Positions 53,841 to 61,170 of a DNA stretch of 64,000 nucleotides are shown here, one piece after another. Source of the DNA: Mycobacteroides chelonae CCUG 47445. Lineage in GTDB: Bacteria > Actinomycetota > Actinomycetes > Mycobacteriales > Mycobacteriaceae. The position numbers and the translations under genes were made by a program. The DNA is taken from the NCBI RefSeq assembly GCF_001632805.1, contig NZ_CP007220.1, forward strand, positions 2,914,001 to 2,978,000, given 5' to 3'. The notes below the pieces were generated by a model. That model was not told the DNA's origin. It made no database searches and saw nothing but the letters and a program-made list of their open reading frames with translations. Numbering within the stretch: position 1 is the stretch's first letter; the number at the start of each line of letters is the position of its first letter.

Positions 53841-54410
53841 ATGACCCGCGAGATCCGAGACATCGACTCCACCAATGAAGCCGTTGCCCACCGCGTGATC
53901 GCCACGGCATTCGCAGAGGATCCCGTGGTCCGATGGGTGAACTCCGATCCCCGACGAGACGTGGCCATCTTCCGTGGCATCTCACTGGCGCTGCACGGCT
54001 CCGGTCAGGGCGAGTACCTGCTCTACGAAGACGGCGTGGCGGTCGGAGCCGCCCATTGGGATCCGCCGAGCTGGGAGCCGCCCGCCGCACAGCGGATGCG
54101 GGCCATCCCGCTGCTACTCGGAGCGATCCGGCTGGGCGTGGTGCGTGGTGTTGCCCTGGCGCGTGCCGCTGCCGCCGTCCGTCCCACACACCCGCACTGG
54201 TATCTGGCGACCATCGGCGCCGCCATCCCCGGCAAAGGCATTGGGTCCGAACTCCTCAAACACCAGATCGACCAGCTCGAGGGGCCCGCGTATCTGGAGA
54301 GCTCGAACATCCGCAACAACCCGCTCTACGAACGCTTCGGATTCAAGGTCGTCGATGAGATCAAACCGGTGTCCGACGGCCCCACCCTGTGGGCGATGTA
54401 CCGAGACTGA
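53841..54410 (+). CDS. GNAT-family N-acetyltransferase
   Basis: A 189-residue acetyltransferase. The acetyl-CoA-binding motif A is HWYLATIGAAIPGKGIGSEL followed by LKHQIDQL, with the Q/RxxGxG/A loop as PGKGIGS, and motif B YLESSNIRNNPLYERFGFKV. The N-terminal half has the usual strand-helix pattern of small-molecule acetyltransferases (similar to Streptomyces and mycobacterial puromycin/antibiotic-type acetyltransferases). Context next to a drug exporter is suggestive but not evidence of resistance. Monocistronic, 37 bp after the exporter stop, so possibly co-transcribed. Confidence 0.88.
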   Translation: MTREIRDIDSTNEAVAHRVIATAFAEDPVVRWVNSDPRRDVAIFRGISLALHGSGQGEYLLYEDGVAVGAAHWDPPSWEPPAAQRMRAIPLLLGAIRLGVVRGVALARAAAAVRPTHPHWYLATIGAAIPGKGIGSELLKHQIDQLEGPAYLESSNIRNNPLYERFGFKVVDEIKPVSDGPTLWAMYRD

Positions 54411-54459
54411 TTGCGTCCCAACATCGCTGACGGCAGACATGCAGTACTACTGAGAATCG

Positions 54460-54487
54460 GTAACGACCATGACTACCCTGGCGATGG
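54460..54487 (+). promoter_or_regulatory. SigD-like promoter upstream of the RsdA-like gene
   Basis: GTAACG (54460-54465), a 16-bp spacer and CGATGG (54482-54487) resemble the ECF-type promoter I recall for mycobacterial SigD (GTAACG ... CGAT). It lies about 84 bp upstream of the ATG of a gene whose product resembles the anti-SigD factor RsdA. Match by eye only. Confidence 0.35.
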
Positions 54488-54570
54488 AATACCTAGAGTT
54501 CGGTATCTATTAGTGCTGATAGTTGTCCCTGCCCGACGTGACAGGGACGCCGGTAGTGCAGAGGGTTGAC

Positions 54571-56655
54571 ATGACGATTGTTCCGCCTCCCGTCGAGGAC
54601 ACGGCGATGCGGGCTTGGGAGAACCCCGAGGAACATCCCGAACCGGACGACCGGTGGGGCAAGTACGTGCCCGGCGAGCCGCAGCTGCGCGCGGCGGCCT
54701 TCGGGACACTGATCGGCCTGCTTGTCGCGGTGCTTATGGGCGCGGCCTACGGCGCCGAGCCCGGCGATTCACTGTGGGCGTTGAACAAAACCGTCTTTAC
54801 CGGCCACTCCCAAGACGTCGCGATACGTGCCGTGGTCGCCCCACTCAAGAACGCTCAGGACATCCTGAGCACCGGCAAGCAACCCTCGCCCGATCAACTC
54901 ACCGAAGCCCGAACCTCGCTCAACGAGGCCAAACAGGGATTGGAATTCATCTCCGCCTCCAATGAGCGCACCACTCTGCAGAACCTCTATCTGCAACTGA
55001 CGCAGCAGCTACGCCAGTACACCCCCGAGCAGGCCCAGCAGCTTCCCGCACTGCCCGCGCCTCCGGAGGTGAACACCGACGCGAATCTGGCCGCCAACGT
55101 GGGACCCGCCGCACCGGCATCATCGCCGCCGAGCTGGGGATATGCGGCCGCAGCGAGCGCACCCGTTCCCAATGCGCCGCAGTCTTACTCCACTCCGCCG
55201 CCTCCCGGGATTCCGGTCGATCCCGTCGCCGACTGGCCGGCTCCCGTCGCCCCACCCCTGACGCCCAACCTGCTCGATCTGGGCGGCTACGACCCGTCGT
55301 GGTCGCTGCTGTACGGATACAACGTCCTGGACTGGTTCAACTGGGGGCTATCCGGCTTCAACCGATACGGATACGACTTCATGGGGTTCGACCGTTGGGG
55401 TTATGACCGGTGGGGCTATGACCGGTGGGGCTATGACCGAGCGGGCTACAACTGGGATGGCTACAACTGGTCGGGCTACAACCGTGACGGTCGCGATCGT
55501 GACGGGCGCAACGAGTGGGGCCAGTTCCGCGACGACGACCCTCGCGACCAGGCCTGGTACGACAGGTACCACCCGTATCGGCAGTACTACGACTGGAAAT
55601 TCCAGAACACCAACCCGGTGTACAGCCGCAATCTCTGGGACCAGTCCCATGGAATCAACCCCGCTGAGTACCGCGATTGGAATCTCAATCGCGGCTGGGA
55701 CAACCCCTTGGAGCGTGACTGGTCGCCCGTTGCCCGCATCACCGATCGCCCGGCCCTGGCCGAACCCGTGGTGAACCTCGATGCGTCCCTGGCGCAATTC
55801 CTGACCGAGGACAAGTCCGCCCGCCCGTCGCAAGATCTCATCAAGGACCTCTCGACCAAGTCGGTCCGAAACTTCAGTAAGGAGCTCGCAGCCCCGGCTC
55901 CGGCTCCCGAGAAGTCACCGACATCGACATCACCCGTCGACGTAAAGCCTTCCGCTCCACCGGTACTGACGGTGCCCGCACCTACCGCACCACCCAAGCT
56001 GGTACCCGAGGACTTCACTCCCCCGTCGCTGCCTACGGTCCCGCCCCTGACTCCTGCACCCTCCTCGGAGCCGCGTGCGACCTCCGGTACGACGAGCCCG
56101 GCACCCTCCACCGAACCGTCACACGAACCGACGCCGACATCGGGGCCTCCGGGCGGCGCCACGACCAGTGCACCGGCCCCCTCCACCACATCTGTGGCTC
56201 CGGCACCCACCACCCCGAAGGACGAGACCTCCGCGCCGGCGAGCACGCCGGCCACTCCGACCCACGAGACACCGGCGACGTCTACGCCACGTGAAACGGT
56301 CTCGACACCTCCACCATCGGCGACGGCCGAACCGTCCGCCGCGCCTGAGCCCACCAAGCAACGCAGCACGCCGACGTACGAAGCGCCATCGTCCGAGGCA
56401 CCTGCCCCGCGGACGACAGAACCCGCCCCGCAGCCAACCGCCGAGGCGCCGGCGAAGCAGACACCCGTCGAGCGCGAAACACAGCCGTCGCGCGCATCGG
56501 CCCCTGAAACCGTGGCACCCACCCGCGAAGCGCCCACACGGGAGGCACCGACCTACAGCACTCCGACGCAAGCACCCAGTGCGGGCGGCGGCAGCGGTGG
56601 CGGATACGGCGGTGGCAGTAGTAGTGGCAGCAGTAGTGGTGGTGGCCACCACTAG
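54571..56655 (+). CDS. RsdA-like single-pass membrane protein with aromatic repeats and Pro/Thr-rich tail
   Basis: A 694-residue protein (start ATG 54571 behind AGAGGG; a TTG at 54523 would add 16 residues). A short N-terminus of about 40 residues precedes one transmembrane helix (about 41-62, FGTLIGLLVAVLMGAAYG). Outside the membrane, residues 63-165 resemble the periplasmic part of anti-sigma factor RsdA (GAEPGDSLWALNKTVFTG, then a helical hairpin rich in Gln/Leu). Then come Pro-rich linkers, Tyr/Asp/Arg/Trp pentapeptide repeats (about 270-320), and a 300-residue Pro/Thr/Ser/Ala tail ending in Gly/Ser repeats. The N-terminus lacks the sigma-binding helices of true RsdA, and no sigma factor gene is adjacent. 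It may be a wall-spanning structural or sensor protein. Confidence 0.7.
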   Translation: MTIVPPPVEDTAMRAWENPEEHPEPDDRWGKYVPGEPQLRAAAFGTLIGLLVAVLMGAAYGAEPGDSLWALNKTVFTGHSQDVAIRAVVAPLKNAQDILSTGKQPSPDQLTEARTSLNEAKQGLEFISASNERTTLQNLYLQLTQQLRQYTPEQAQQLPALPAPPEVNTDANLAANVGPAAPASSPPSWGYAAAASAPVPNAPQSYSTPPPPGIPVDPVADWPAPVAPPLTPNLLDLGGYDPSWSLLYGYNVLDWFNWGLSGFNRYGYDFMGFDRWGYDRWGYDRWGYDRAGYNWDGYNWSGYNRDGRDRDGRNEWGQFRDDDPRDQAWYDRYHPYRQYYDWKFQNTNPVYSRNLWDQSHGINPAEYRDWNLNRGWDNPLERDWSPVARITDRPALAEPVVNLDASLAQFLTEDKSARPSQDLIKDLSTKSVRNFSKELAAPAPAPEKSPTSTSPVDVKPSAPPVLTVPAPTAPPKLVPEDFTPPSLPTVPPLTPAPSSEPRATSGTTSPAPSTEPSHEPTPTSGPPGGATTSAPAPSTTSVAPAPTTPKDETSAPASTPATPTHETPATSTPRETVSTPPPSATAEPSAAPEPTKQRSTPTYEAPSSEAPAPRTTEPAPQPTAEAPAKQTPVERETQPSRASAPETVAPTREAPTREAPTYSTPTQAPSAGGGSGGGYGGGSSSGSSSGGGHH
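55384..55443 (+). repeat. 15-bp tandem repeat encoding Gly-Tyr-Asp-Arg-Trp
   Basis: Four adjacent 15-bp units (55384-55398, 55399-55413, 55414-55428, 55429-55443), the middle two nearly identical, encode G-[FY]-D-R-[WA]. Degenerate G-Y-N-x-x and D-G-R units continue to about 55515. In-frame repeats of this kind can change copy number without a frameshift. Confidence 0.85.
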
Positions 56656-56678
56656 CGAGAGCCCCATCGCGACCCAGG

Positions 56679-56692
56679 TAAGGGTACCCTTA
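56679..56692. promoter_or_regulatory. Perfect 14-bp palindrome over the ribosome binding site of the methyltransferase gene
   Basis: TAAGGGTACCCTTA is perfectly self-complementary, ends 4 bp before the ATG at 56697 and contains the AAGG that would serve as ribosome binding site. As DNA it is an operator candidate; as RNA, pairing would need a loop, so a duplex-binding protein is more likely than a hairpin. Confidence 0.5.
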
Positions 56693-56696
56693 GTTC

Positions 56697-57299
56697 ATGC
56701 CTACGACATGGATGGACACCGTGGTACGCCAGGTACGCCGGGTTGGCGACTTTCCGTTTCCGCACCAGGCGGCATTCATTCTCGACAATCCGATTCATCG
56801 CAAGTTCGTCAATCCGGCAGCCGTGGCCGAGCGGCTGGCACTACGGGGCGACGAACGGGTGCTGGAGATCGGCCCTGGTCCGGGGATCTTCAGTGTTCAG
56901 ATAGCCCCGCGACTCCCCGCCGGCCACCTCGACCTGTTCGACATACAGTCCGAGATGCTCGACAAGGTCAAACACAAACTCGACCGGGCCGGGTACCGGA
57001 ACGCGGAATTTCACTCGGGCGATGCCAGCAATGGACTTCCTTTCCCGGACAAGTCTTTTGACGTTGCGTTCCTCGCCAGCGTGATCGGCGAAGTCCCCGA
57101 CAAGACGGCGTGCATCCGCTCACTGCACAAGGCACTCAAACCCGGCGGGCGGCTGATCTTCCAGGAAATCTTCCTCGACCCCGATCGCCTCGGCATCTCC
57201 GAGCTGCGGGCCCTGGCCGAACCAGAGGGCTTCGACTTCGCCTCGGCTACCGGAAGCCGGTGGCGCGACATCGTGGAGTTCACCCGTACCGCGCGCTAG
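56697..57299 (+). CDS. Class I SAM-dependent methyltransferase
   Basis: A 200-residue methyltransferase. Motif I is DERVLEIGPGPGIFSVQIAP, motif II acidic residue is in GHLDLFDIQSEMLDKVKHKL, then motif III/IV FPDKSFDVAFLASVIGEVPD and motif V ALKPGGRLIFQEIF. The N-terminal helix MDTVVRQVRRVGDFPFPHQA is unlike the UbiE core and resembles small mycobacterial membrane-associated methyltransferases. Substrate unknown. It stands alone between the RsdA-like gene (41 bp) and the carboxylic acid reductases (254 bp), with a perfect palindrome just before its start. Confidence 0.88.
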   Translation: MPTTWMDTVVRQVRRVGDFPFPHQAAFILDNPIHRKFVNPAAVAERLALRGDERVLEIGPGPGIFSVQIAPRLPAGHLDLFDIQSEMLDKVKHKLDRAGYRNAEFHSGDASNGLPFPDKSFDVAFLASVIGEVPDKTACIRSLHKALKPGGRLIFQEIFLDPDRLGISELRALAEPEGFDFASATGSRWRDIVEFTRTAR

Positions 57300-57476
57300 G
57301 TAGTCGCCTCCGCACATTTCCCTAGCAGCAACCACCATCCGCGCCACCACGCCAACTTCCCTGCAGGTCGCGCACGGTTATGCCACGCATCGCACACTTC
57401 CTGCGCAACCGCCTCACGGTCAACTCATCTGACGAGTTTGCGTCCCCGACCTTGGCGGACGATTGTGAGGAATACC

Positions 57477-57488
57477 ATATCTGGATAT
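57477..57488. promoter_or_regulatory. AT-rich near-palindrome upstream of the first carboxylic acid reductase
   Basis: The 254-bp gap before the reductase gene contains a markedly AT-rich block (57465-57540). Within it ATATC-TG-GATAT (57477-57488) is a 5+2+5 inverted repeat and TTAGTTTAGGTAA (57493-57505) follows. These are plausible promoter/operator elements of the tandem reductase genes; a ribosome binding site (GTGAGG) lies about 8 nt before the ATG. Confidence 0.35.
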
Positions 57489-57553
57489 ATCGTTAGTTTA
57501 GGTAATCTACTTTTTAGACTTCCTAAGAACACTCTGTTGATGTGAGGCTGCCC

Positions 57554-60500
57554 ATGACCGTGAACAACGACACCGACCTGCAGCTGGAGCAGCTGACCCG
57601 TCGTATCGAGAATCTGCGCGAGAGCGATCCCCAATTCCGCGACACCCTGCCCGACCCCGCGGTCGCCCAGCAGGTGTTGCGCCCCGGTCTGCACCTCTCC
57701 GAAGCCATCGCGACATTGATGACCGGATACGCCGCGCGCCCCGCGCTGGGCGAGCGGGCACGTGAACTGGTCACCGACCATGACGGCCGGACCATCCAGC
57801 GTCTGCTCCCCCGTTTCGAAACCACCACATACGGTGAATTATGGTCCCGGACAACATCCGTCGCCGCGTCGTGGCACCATGACACAGCCCACCCGGTCAA
57901 GGGCGGCGATCTGGTGGCGACCCTCGGATTCACCAGCATCGACTACACCGTGCTGGATCTGGCGATCATGATTCTGGGCGGGGTGGCGGTGCCGCTGCAG
58001 ACCAGCGCGCCGGCTTCACAGTGGACCACCATCCTGGCCGAGGCCGAACCCAACACCCTCGCCGTCAGTGTCGAATTGATCGGCGTTGCACTGGAATCCG
58101 TACTCGCGACCCCCTCGATCAAACAGGTCGTGGTGTTCGACTACACCCCTGAAGTCGATGCGCAACGTGAGGCCTTCGACGCCGCCGGCGCCCGGCTTGC
58201 GGGCACCGGTGTCGCCATCGAAACGCTCGATGCGGTGATCGCCCGCGGCGCGGACCTTCCTGCGGCACCGCTCTACGCGCCTTCCCCCGGCGACGATCCG
58301 CTGGCACTGCTCATTTACACCTCCGGCAGCACCGGGGCCCCGAAGGGCGCCATGCATAGTGAAAACATCGTGCGCCGCTGGTGGATTCGCGAAGACGTCA
58401 TGGCCGGGACCGAAAACCTGCCCATGATCGGCCTGAACTTCATGCCGATGAGCCACATCATGGGCCGCGGAACACTCACCTCCACTCTGTCCACCGGTGG
58501 CCTCGGGTACTTCGCCGCATCCAGCGACATGTCAACACTTTTCGAAGACATGGAGCTGATTCGTCCCACAGCTCTTGCCCTGGTCCCCCGTGTCTGCGAC
58601 ATGGTCTTCCAGCGGTTCCAGACTGAGGTGGACCGTCGGCTGGCCGGTGCTCACACTGCCGATGCCAACACGGTGGCCGCAGAGGTCAAGGCCGAGATCC
58701 GCGACAGCCTCTTCGGTGGCCGCGTGCTGGCGGTCATGGTGGGCTCGGCGCCACTGTCCGATGAACTCGGCGAGTTCATCGAGTCCTGTTTCGAGCTTCA
58801 TCTGACCGACGGTTATGGATCCACCGAGGCCGGCATGGTGTTCCGCGATGGAATTGTGCAGCGGCCCCCGGTCATCGAGTACAAGCTCGTCGATGTGCCC
58901 GAGCTGGGCTACTTCTCCACCGACCAGCCGCATCCACGGGGCGAGCTGCTGCTGAAGACGGACGGCATGTTCCTCGGGTACTACAAGCGCCCCGAGGTAA
59001 CCGCGGGCGTCTTCGACGAGAACGGTTTCTACATGACCGGCGATATCGTCACCGAGCTCGCGCATGACAACATCCGGATCGTCGATCGCCGCAACAACGT
59101 TCTCAAGCTGTCCCAGGGCGAGTTCGTCGCGGTCGCGACACTGGAAGCCGAGTACGCCAACAGTCCAGTGGTGCATCAGATCTACGTGTACGGCAGCAGC
59201 GAGCGGTCCTACCTGCTGGCGGTCGTCGTACCGACACCTCAGGCCGTCGCCGCCGCCAAGGGTGACGAGACGGCACTCAAGGCGACCATCGCCGAATCCC
59301 TGCAGGACATCGCCAGAGAGCTGCAGTTGCAGTCCTACGAGATCCCGCGCGACTTCATCATCGAGCCGCAACCGTTCACCCAGGGCAACGGACTGCTGAC
59401 CGGTATCGCCAAGCTGGCTCGCCCGAACCTCAAGGCGCACTACGGCGATCGTCTGGAACAGATGTACGCCGACATCGCCGAACAGCAGGCCGCCGAGCTG
59501 CGCGCGCTGCACAGCGTCGATCCCGACAAGCCCGCGCTGGAGACGGTGCTCAAGGCCGCGCAGGCCTTGCTCGGCGTCTCGTCGGCCGAGCTCGCCGCGT
59601 ACGCACATTTCACCGATCTGGGTGGCGATTCGCTCTCGGCTCTGTCCTTCTCGGATCTACTGCGAGACATCTTCGGTGTCGAGGTTCCCGTCGGTGTCAT
59701 CGTCAGCGCGGCCAACGACCTCGGCGGTGTCGCGCAATTCATTGACGAGCAACGTCATTCAGGCGGTACCCGGCCCACCGCCGACACGGTGCACGGTGCC
59801 GGGCACACCGAGATCCGTGCCGCCGACCTGACCCTGGACAAGTTCATCGACGAGGCCACTCTGCGTGCCGCCCCCGCACTCCCGAGGTCGACGGGGACCC
59901 CGCAGACCGTGCTACTCACCGGCTCGAACGGTTACCTGGGCCACTATCTGGCGTTGGAATGGCTTGAGCGCCTGGATAAAACAGACGGAAAGCTGATCGT
60001 CATCGTTCGCGGCAAAGATGCCCAGGCCGCCTACCACCGCCTGGAAGAAGCGTTCGACACCGGCGACGCCGGACTGCTGACGCATTTCCGCGCACTGGCC
60101 GACAAGCACCTGGAGGTGCTCGCCGGCGATATCGGTGACCCGAACCTGGGACTGGACGCCGACACCTGGCAACGCCTGGCGGACACCGTGGACGTCATCG
60201 TGCACCCCGCAGCCCTGGTGAACCACGTGCTGCCCTACCGGCAACTGTTTGGACCGAATGTCGTTGGTACCGCGGAAATCATCAAACTGGCACTGACCAC
60301 CAAGATCAAACCCGTCACGTATCTGTCGACGGTGGCGGTCGCGGCGTACGTCGATCCGAGCACCTTCGATGAAGAGTCCGACATCCGGCTCATCAGCGCG
60401 GTGCGACCCGTTGACGAGCTGTATGCAAACGGATACGGCAACAGCAAGTGGGCCGGTGAGGTGCTGCTGCGGGAGGCGCACGACCTGTGCGGCCTGCCCG

Positions 60501-61117
60501 TCGCGGTGTTCCGCTCCGACATGATCCTGGCCCACAGCCACTACACCGGCCAGCTCAACGTCCCCGACCAGTTCACCCGCCTCATCCTGAGCCTGATCGC
60601 CACCGGCATCGCACCCGGCTCCTTCTACCAAGCACAGGCAACGGGCGAACGCCCACGCGCCCACTATGACGGGCTACCGGGTGACTTCACCGCCGAGGCG
60701 ATCACCACGCTGGGCACTCAGGTGCCGGAGGGCCCGGAGGCGTATGTGACCTACGACTGCGTCAATCCGCATTCTGACGGTATCTCGCTGGACAACTTCG
60801 TCGACTGGCTCATCGACGCCGGATATCCCATCCAGCGCATCGACAACTACGGCGACTGGTTCGACCGCTTCGACACCGCCATCCGCGGCCTGCCCGAAAA
60901 ACAAAAGCAGCACTCCCTGCTGCCACTACTGCACGCGTTCGAGCAGCCCTCCGGCGCCGACGACCACGGCGTGGTTCCGGCCAAGCGTTTCCAGCACGCG
61001 GTGCAAGCCGCCGGAATCGGTCCGGTCGGGCAAGACGGCACCACGGACATTCCGCATCTGTCGCAGCAGTTGATCGTCAAGTACGCCACGGACCTGGAAC
61101 AGCTCGGGCTCCTGTAG
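57554..61117 (+). CDS. car: Carboxylic acid reductase (A-T-R), first copy
   Basis: A 1187-residue ATP/NADPH-dependent carboxylic acid reductase. The adenylation domain (1-660) has [19 protein letters not shown] near 254, [11 protein letters not shown] and [20 protein letters not shown]. The carrier domain has [15 protein letters not shown] with the phosphopantetheine Ser at 693, and the reductase domain starts [20 protein letters not shown] near 788 with [20 protein letters not shown] as catalytic Tyr-x-x-x-Lys-type region. It reduces aromatic or fatty acids to aldehydes and needs a phosphopantetheinyl transferase. Start ATG 57554 (an upstream GTG gives 4 more residues). Length is typical for mycobacterial CARs (about 1170-1190). 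A near-identical partner follows after 53 bp. Confidence 0.95.
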   Translation: MTVNNDTDLQLEQLTRRIENLRESDPQFRDTLPDPAVAQQVLRPGLHLSEAIATLMTGYAARPALGERARELVTDHDGRTIQRLLPRFETTTYGELWSRTTSVAASWHHDTAHPVKGGDLVATLGFTSIDYTVLDLAIMILGGVAVPLQTSAPASQWTTILAEAEPNTLAVSVELIGVALESVLATPSIKQVVVFDYTPEVDAQREAFDAAGARLAGTGVAIETLDAVIARGADLPAAPLYAPSPGDDPLALLIYTSGSTGAPKGAMHSENIVRRWWIREDVMAGTENLPMIGLNFMPMSHIMGRGTLTSTLSTGGLGYFAASSDMSTLFEDMELIRPTALALVPRVCDMVFQRFQTEVDRRLAGAHTADANTVAAEVKAEIRDSLFGGRVLAVMVGSAPLSDELGEFIESCFELHLTDGYGSTEAGMVFRDGIVQRPPVIEYKLVDVPELGYFSTDQPHPRGELLLKTDGMFLGYYKRPEVTAGVFDENGFYMTGDIVTELAHDNIRIVDRRNNVLKLSQGEFVAVATLEAEYANSPVVHQIYVYGSSERSYLLAVVVPTPQAVAAAKGDETALKATIAESLQDIARELQLQSYEIPRDFIIEPQPFTQGNGLLTGIAKLARPNLKAHYGDRLEQMYADIAEQQAAELRALHSVDPDKPALETVLKAAQALLGVSSAELAAYAHFTDLGGDSLSALSFSDLLRDIFGVEVPVGVIVSAANDLGGVAQFIDEQRHSGGTRPTADTVHGAGHTEIRAADLTLDKFIDEATLRAAPALPRSTGTPQTVLLTGSNGYLGHYLALEWLERLDKTDGKLIVIVRGKDAQAAYHRLEEAFDTGDAGLLTHFRALADKHLEVLAGDIGDPNLGLDADTWQRLADTVDVIVHPAALVNHVLPYRQLFGPNVVGTAEIIKLALTTKIKPVTYLSTVAVAAYVDPSTFDEESDIRLISAVRPVDELYANGYGNSKWAGEVLLREAHDLCGLPVAVFRSDMILAHSHYTGQLNVPDQFTRLILSLIATGIAPGSFYQAQATGERPRAHYDGLPGDFTAEAITTLGTQVPEGPEAYVTYDCVNPHSDGISLDNFVDWLIDAGYPIQRIDNYGDWFDRFDTAIRGLPEKQKQHSLLPLLHAFEQPSGADDHGVVPAKRFQHAVQAAGIGPVGQDGTTDIPHLSQQLIVKYATDLEQLGLL

Positions 61118-61170
61118 GTCCAGGTGAGCCCGCGCACTTACAGAATCCAGGGTTTCGTAAGCTGCCCGAT

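Noticed and set aside
56075..57061. 328-codon + frame across the Pro/Thr-rich tail and methyltransferase
   Set aside because: An Arg/Pro/His frame-shifted reading of the repetitive tail; not a gene.
57493..57511. Possible second iron box before the carboxylic acid reductase (TTAGTTTAGGTAATC)
   Set aside because: Only about 11 of 19 matches and the right half-site is lost; more likely AT-rich promoter DNA.
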